Source of the DNA: Thermoplasmatota archaeon
GTDB lineage: Archaea; Thermoplasmatota; Penumbrarchaeia; Penumbrarchaeales; Penumbrarchaeaceae
NCBI GenBank assembly: GCA_016929175.1
Contig: JAFGJI010000236.1
Coordinates: forward strand, 1-7,728
Length of the DNA: 7,728 nt
Reading direction: 5' to 3'
The translations under genes were made by a program, and so were the position numbers. The notes under the pieces are model-generated. The model was not told the origin of the DNA. It did not search any database and worked only from the letters and a program-made list of their open reading frames with translations. Every line of letters starts with the position of its first letter. Position 1 is the first letter of the stretch. Below are positions 5,326 to 7,728 of this stretch, one piece after another.

Positions 5326-6520
5326 CGATATTCTCCCCATCATCGAACAGCTCCGATCATTCGTTCCCGACCAATTATCGGAACGATCCTTCAGAAGGCC
5401 GGGTGCCGGTGTGATAGAACAGATCAAGACGGCTTACAGGTACCTGCTTGTGATGGGTGCAGGTATGATACTCCTCCTATTCTCGGTGATGGTACCGGTC
5501 CTCTCATCTGACAGTGATTTCTCCATATACAACACGGGATGGAACGGCTGCTCGAGACTCGGGAAGGACACTTACTCCACGGGGTCTTTCATACCCACCA
5601 TCGATCTGTCCGCATCATCCGAGGAAAGAGTCGTGCACAGTTCGTTCTCGGAGATCGGAAGCGATATCAGGCCATCCAGGTCATCGCTTCTGATAATCGG
5701 ACCCGATATATCATTCTCGAGGGAGGAAGGGGAATTCGCCCATGAGTTCCTCTCCGAAGGTGGATTGGTGCTACTGGCAGATGATTTCGGTACGGGAAAC
5801 GAATTGTTGTCATACCTGAATACGACGACAAGGTTCTCGGGCAGGATGATGCTCGACCTCTCCTACATGAAGAGCAGCAAGTTCTCGGTGACCACAGAGT
5901 TTTTTCCCCACGAGGTAACACGCAACCTGACGATGCTCCTCATGAATATGCCGTCCACCGTGGTCCCGTCCACCAAAGCCTTCCCGGTCATCAATTCCTC
6001 CAAGACCTCCTGGTTGAGCCTGGACGGAAACGAGCGTTGGGATGAGGACGATCCCTCTGGACCTTTCCCGATCCTGACCATAGAAAAGTATGGAAGGGGG
6101 ATCCTTGCCGTCCTTTCCGAACCCAGCCTCCTCATCAATCAGATGCGGAAAGAGATGGATAACGGGATCTTCGTTCAGAACCTCCTCGGGTTCATATCCG
6201 ATGGAAGGGACAGTGTGATGATAGATGAATCACACCGGGACCTCACGAACCCCGTGCAGGTGACGAATTCGTTCGTGGCTTCCCTTGACCTCCACCAGAA
6301 GGTTGGAATAATGATAGCCCTGACCATAGTGTTCCTGGTCATGAGCACGGAGCTTCCCCGAATGTTGATGGGATCGGTAAGGAAGCTCATCGACAGGCTT
6401 CTATCGGAGAAACCTGATGGACCCGGTGATGCAAGGGCACCTCTGGAAATGGTCATGGAGAGGCACCCGGATTGGGACAGGGCTGAGCTTGAGAGATTGA
6501 TCAGGGACATCGAGGGATGA
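5318..6520 (+). CDS. DUF4350-type membrane protein (GldG/ABC-accessory-like extracellular domain)
   Basis: Up to 400 residues. Layout: short N-terminal stretch, transmembrane helix at about 43-62, an outward-facing Rossmann-like domain, second transmembrane helix at about 328-347, then a cytoplasmic C-terminal tail. DUF4350 hallmarks are SLLIIGPDISFSREEGEF followed by LSEGGLVLLADDFGTGNELL (about 121-165), later YGRGILAVLSEPSLLINQM with DNGIFVQNLL, and IDESHRDL (Asp303-Glu304). In known archaeal and bacterial loci such proteins accompany MoxR and DUF58 and may handle envelope ligands; no enzyme activity is established. The start is uncertain: ATG 5318 has no Shine-Dalgarno site, and the first 31 codons use CGA, CGC, TTA and CAA, unlike the rest. 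GTG 5411, which places the membrane helix about 13 residues from the N-terminus, is a strong alternative. The end overlaps the moxR region by ATGA. Confidence 0.8.
   Translation: MFRDILPIIEQLRSFVPDQLSERSFRRPGAGVIEQIKTAYRYLLVMGAGMILLLFSVMVPVLSSDSDFSIYNTGWNGCSRLGKDTYSTGSFIPTIDLSASSEERVVHSSFSEIGSDIRPSRSSLLIIGPDISFSREEGEFAHEFLSEGGLVLLADDFGTGNELLSYLNTTTRFSGRMMLDLSYMKSSKFSVTTEFFPHEVTRNLTMLLMNMPSTVVPSTKAFPVINSSKTSWLSLDGNERWDEDDPSGPFPILTIEKYGRGILAVLSEPSLLINQMRKEMDNGIFVQNLLGFISDGRDSVMIDESHRDLTNPVQVTNSFVASLDLHQKVGIMIALTIVFLVMSTELPRMLMGSVRKLIDRLLSEKPDGPGDARAPLEMVMERHPDWDRAELERLIRDIEG
5361..5386. repeat. Second inverted repeat upstream of DUF4350 gene body
   Basis: TCGTTCC (5361-5367) and GGAACGA (5380-5386) are perfect 7-bp arms; two more pairs form if C5368 is bulged. 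It lies either in the 5' leader (if translation starts at GTG 5411) or in the first codons (if at ATG 5318). The arm sequence differs from the repeat at 5308-5325. Confidence 0.35.
6513..6516 (+). promoter_or_regulatory. Ribosome binding site GAGG deciding the moxR start
   Basis: GAGG, part of GAGGGATGAT, lies 6 bases before the ATG at 6523. It directly abuts the ATG at 6517, which is too close for initiation there. It therefore favours 6523. Confidence 0.5.
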
Positions 6521-6522
6521 TA

Positions 6523-7485
6523 ATGGCAACAGCTTCGCAGGAGATATACGGCAGGGTGAAGGCCGAGGTTGGAAAGGTGATCATAGGATACGAGGATATC
6601 ATAGAGGATTTCCTGGTATGCCTTTCCGCCGGGGGGCACATTCTGCTCGAAGGGGTGCCAGGGATAGCGAAAACGACACTGGCCAAAGTATTATCCGATG
6701 TGGTCGGTCTTTCATTCAAGAGGATCCAGTTCACCCAGGACCTGCTTCCGGCGGATATTACCGGGCACTACTACTACAACCAGAAGCTGCAGGAATTCCA
6801 GTTCAGGAAGGGCCCGATCTTCGCCAACGTGGTCCTTGCGGACGAGATCAACAGGTCCCCGACGAAGACCCAATCCGCCCTCCTGGAGGCCATGGAGGAG
6901 AAGCAGGTTACCGTTGAAGGAACGACCTTCCGACTGGAGGAGCCGTTCCTGGTAATGGCAACGATAAATCCCGTCGAGCATGAGGGTGTCTACACGCTGC
7001 CGGAAGCACAGCTTGACCGGTTCATGGTGAAGAGCGTGATGGATTACCTTCCCGGTTCGGACGAATTGAAGCTCCTTGCGCTCAAGAACCGAGACTGGAG
7101 GGTCCAGAAGCATCGGCCGCTGGGGGAAGACATCTATCCGGTCCTTCTCAAGGAGACCCGCAGCTGCAGGGCGGATGCCGCCATTCTGACATATATAAGG
7201 GATATCATCCATGCCACGAGGACCGATAGCAAGATAATCCTCGGGGCAAGTCCCAGAGCGGGGGAGCAGGTCCTGTATGCATCAAAGGCGGCGGCCGTGA
7301 TAGCGGGGAGGGAATATGTGATCCCGGACGATGTGAAGAAGGTCGTGAGAAAGATGGTCCCGCACAGGATAACGATATCAATGGACAGCGAGCTTGATGG
7401 GATCTCCTCCAAGAGGGTCGTGGAGGAGTTGCTTTCCAGGGTTGAGGTCGTGAGACCGCGCGGGGAGTTGGATCGGAGGACATGA
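6523..7485 (+). CDS. MoxR-family AAA+ ATPase
   Basis: A 320-residue cytoplasmic ATPase that would act as a chaperone-like machine, usually working with a VWA/DUF58 partner to mature or activate target complexes. Numbered from the ATG at 6523: Walker A GVPGIAKT at 44-51, QFTQDLLPADITG at 69-81, Walker B VVLADEINR at 103-111, sensor 1 MATINP at 145-150, arginine-finger region LPEAQLDRF at 159-167, and sensor 2 GASPRAGEQ at 241-249 followed by the lid domain with VIPDDVKKVV. All catalytic positions look intact and the length is normal for the family. The ATG at 6517 overlaps the previous stop, but GAGG is correctly spaced only for 6523. Coupling with the DUF4350 gene suggests one functional unit. 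No DUF58 gene follows; the next gene is a sugar phosphomutase. Confidence 0.93.
   Translation: MATASQEIYGRVKAEVGKVIIGYEDIIEDFLVCLSAGGHILLEGVPGIAKTTLAKVLSDVVGLSFKRIQFTQDLLPADITGHYYYNQKLQEFQFRKGPIFANVVLADEINRSPTKTQSALLEAMEEKQVTVEGTTFRLEEPFLVMATINPVEHEGVYTLPEAQLDRFMVKSVMDYLPGSDELKLLALKNRDWRVQKHRPLGEDIYPVLLKETRSCRADAAILTYIRDIIHATRTDSKIILGASPRAGEQVLYASKAAAVIAGREYVIPDDVKKVVRKMVPHRITISMDSELDGISSKRVVEELLSRVEVVRPRGELDRRT
7475..7479 (+). promoter_or_regulatory. Ribosome binding site GGAGG of the phosphomutase gene
   Basis: GGAGG within the last codons of moxR, 7 bases before the ATG at 7487. A nearby ATG at 7482 is only 2 bases away, so this site selects 7487. Confidence 0.65.
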
Positions 7486-7486
7486 T

Positions 7487-7728
7487 ATGGTTTCTCCGTT
7501 CCTGGCATATGATGTGAGGGGGAGGGTGGGGGAAGACATTACCGAGGAGATGGTCTACGATATCGGTCTTGCTTACTGCGAGATGCTGCGTCCCTCCAGG
7601 GTTGTTGTGGGAAGGGACATCAGGCCTTCTTCCGAGGGATTGTCCAGGGTGCTTTCCGACGGACTGTCGGATGGAGGGTCGAACGTTCTCGATATAGGCC
7701 TCTGCGGGACCGAGGTCGTCTACTTTGC
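7487..7728 (+). CDS. manB: Phosphomannomutase/phosphoglucomutase, N-terminal fragment (3' truncated by window edge)
   Basis: The enzyme interconverts hexose 6-phosphate and hexose 1-phosphate, supplying sugar nucleotides for glycans and glycoproteins. Only 80 codons are present. The N-terminal signature is FLAYDVRGRVGEDITEEM, followed by VVVGRDIRPSS and VLDIGLCGTEVVYF, close to CpsG/ManB/AlgC-type enzymes (AYDIRG, GGDVR, DIG.xGTEEIYF). The phosphoserine loop (TASHNP) lies beyond the window. GGAGG at 7475-7479 precedes the ATG by 7 bases, and the start comes 1 base after the moxR stop, so it is probably in the same transcript. PMM and PGM activities cannot be separated from this fragment; the gene symbol is tentative. 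Confidence 0.85.
   Translation, partial: MVSPFLAYDVRGRVGEDITEEMVYDIGLAYCEMLRPSRVVVGRDIRPSSEGLSRVLSDGLSDGGSNVLDIGLCGTEVVYF

Noticed and set aside
6213..6235. Inverted repeat GTGTGAT / ATCACAC with a 9-base loop
   Set aside because: It lies inside the DUF4350 coding region across the conserved DESH codons, so it is most simply explained as chance from protein constraint.
1..7728. CRISPR arrays, insertion sequences, tRNA or rRNA genes
   Set aside because: Reading both strands shows no spaced direct repeats, transposase motifs, cloverleaf-like segments or rRNA-like stretches; coding regions account for nearly all the DNA.

Overview
The window looks like a chromosomal segment of an archaeon, most likely Thermoplasmatota or a close relative. 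This rests on protein families and promoter style, not on a database match. Archaeal signs are a radical SAM protein with a C-terminal helix-hairpin-helix of the COG1031 type, a stand-alone domain resembling the N-domain of Thermoplasma VAT (CDC48), and A/T-rich TATA-like boxes about 27 bases before start codons (leaderless-type promoters). Within operons the starts instead carry GGAGG-type ribosome binding sites or ATGA overlaps. Coding is very dense, with almost no free DNA and no RNA genes, insertion sequences or CRISPR arrays. Arg is mostly AGG, and DNA is moderately GC-rich by eye.

Layout. (1) 1-1242, plus strand: the 3' half of orotidine 5'-phosphate decarboxylase (pyrF), a small double-psi beta-barrel protein, and a small two-helix membrane protein, joined by 1-base spacing and an ATGA overlap. 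(2) 1239-1664, minus: a conserved-looking 141-residue protein of unknown function with a possible remote SecB-like C-terminus, ending tail-to-tail on the previous operon with overlapping stop codons. (3) 1722-2426, minus: an endonuclease III/MagIII-like Fe-S DNA glycosylase, divergent from (4) 2480-4231, plus: a large radical SAM/HhH protein. Both start codons lie about 27 bases from one near-symmetric TATA box, which suggests a single bidirectional promoter. (5) 4234-5272, minus: two membrane proteins, the second probably starting at TTG just after the stop of the first. (6) 5318-7485, plus: a DUF4350-type membrane protein and a MoxR-family AAA+ ATPase. (7) 7487-end, plus: the N-terminal 80 residues of a bacterial-type phosphomannomutase/phosphoglucomutase.

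Two themes deserve attention. The glycosylase/radical SAM pair shares a promoter, and both proteins carry a helix-hairpin-helix and an Fe-S cluster, hinting at a joint role in nucleic-acid repair or modification. The second theme is a MoxR locus with DUF4350 and two divergently transcribed membrane proteins but no DUF58/VWA partner in view, controlled from an intergenic region with two inverted repeats.
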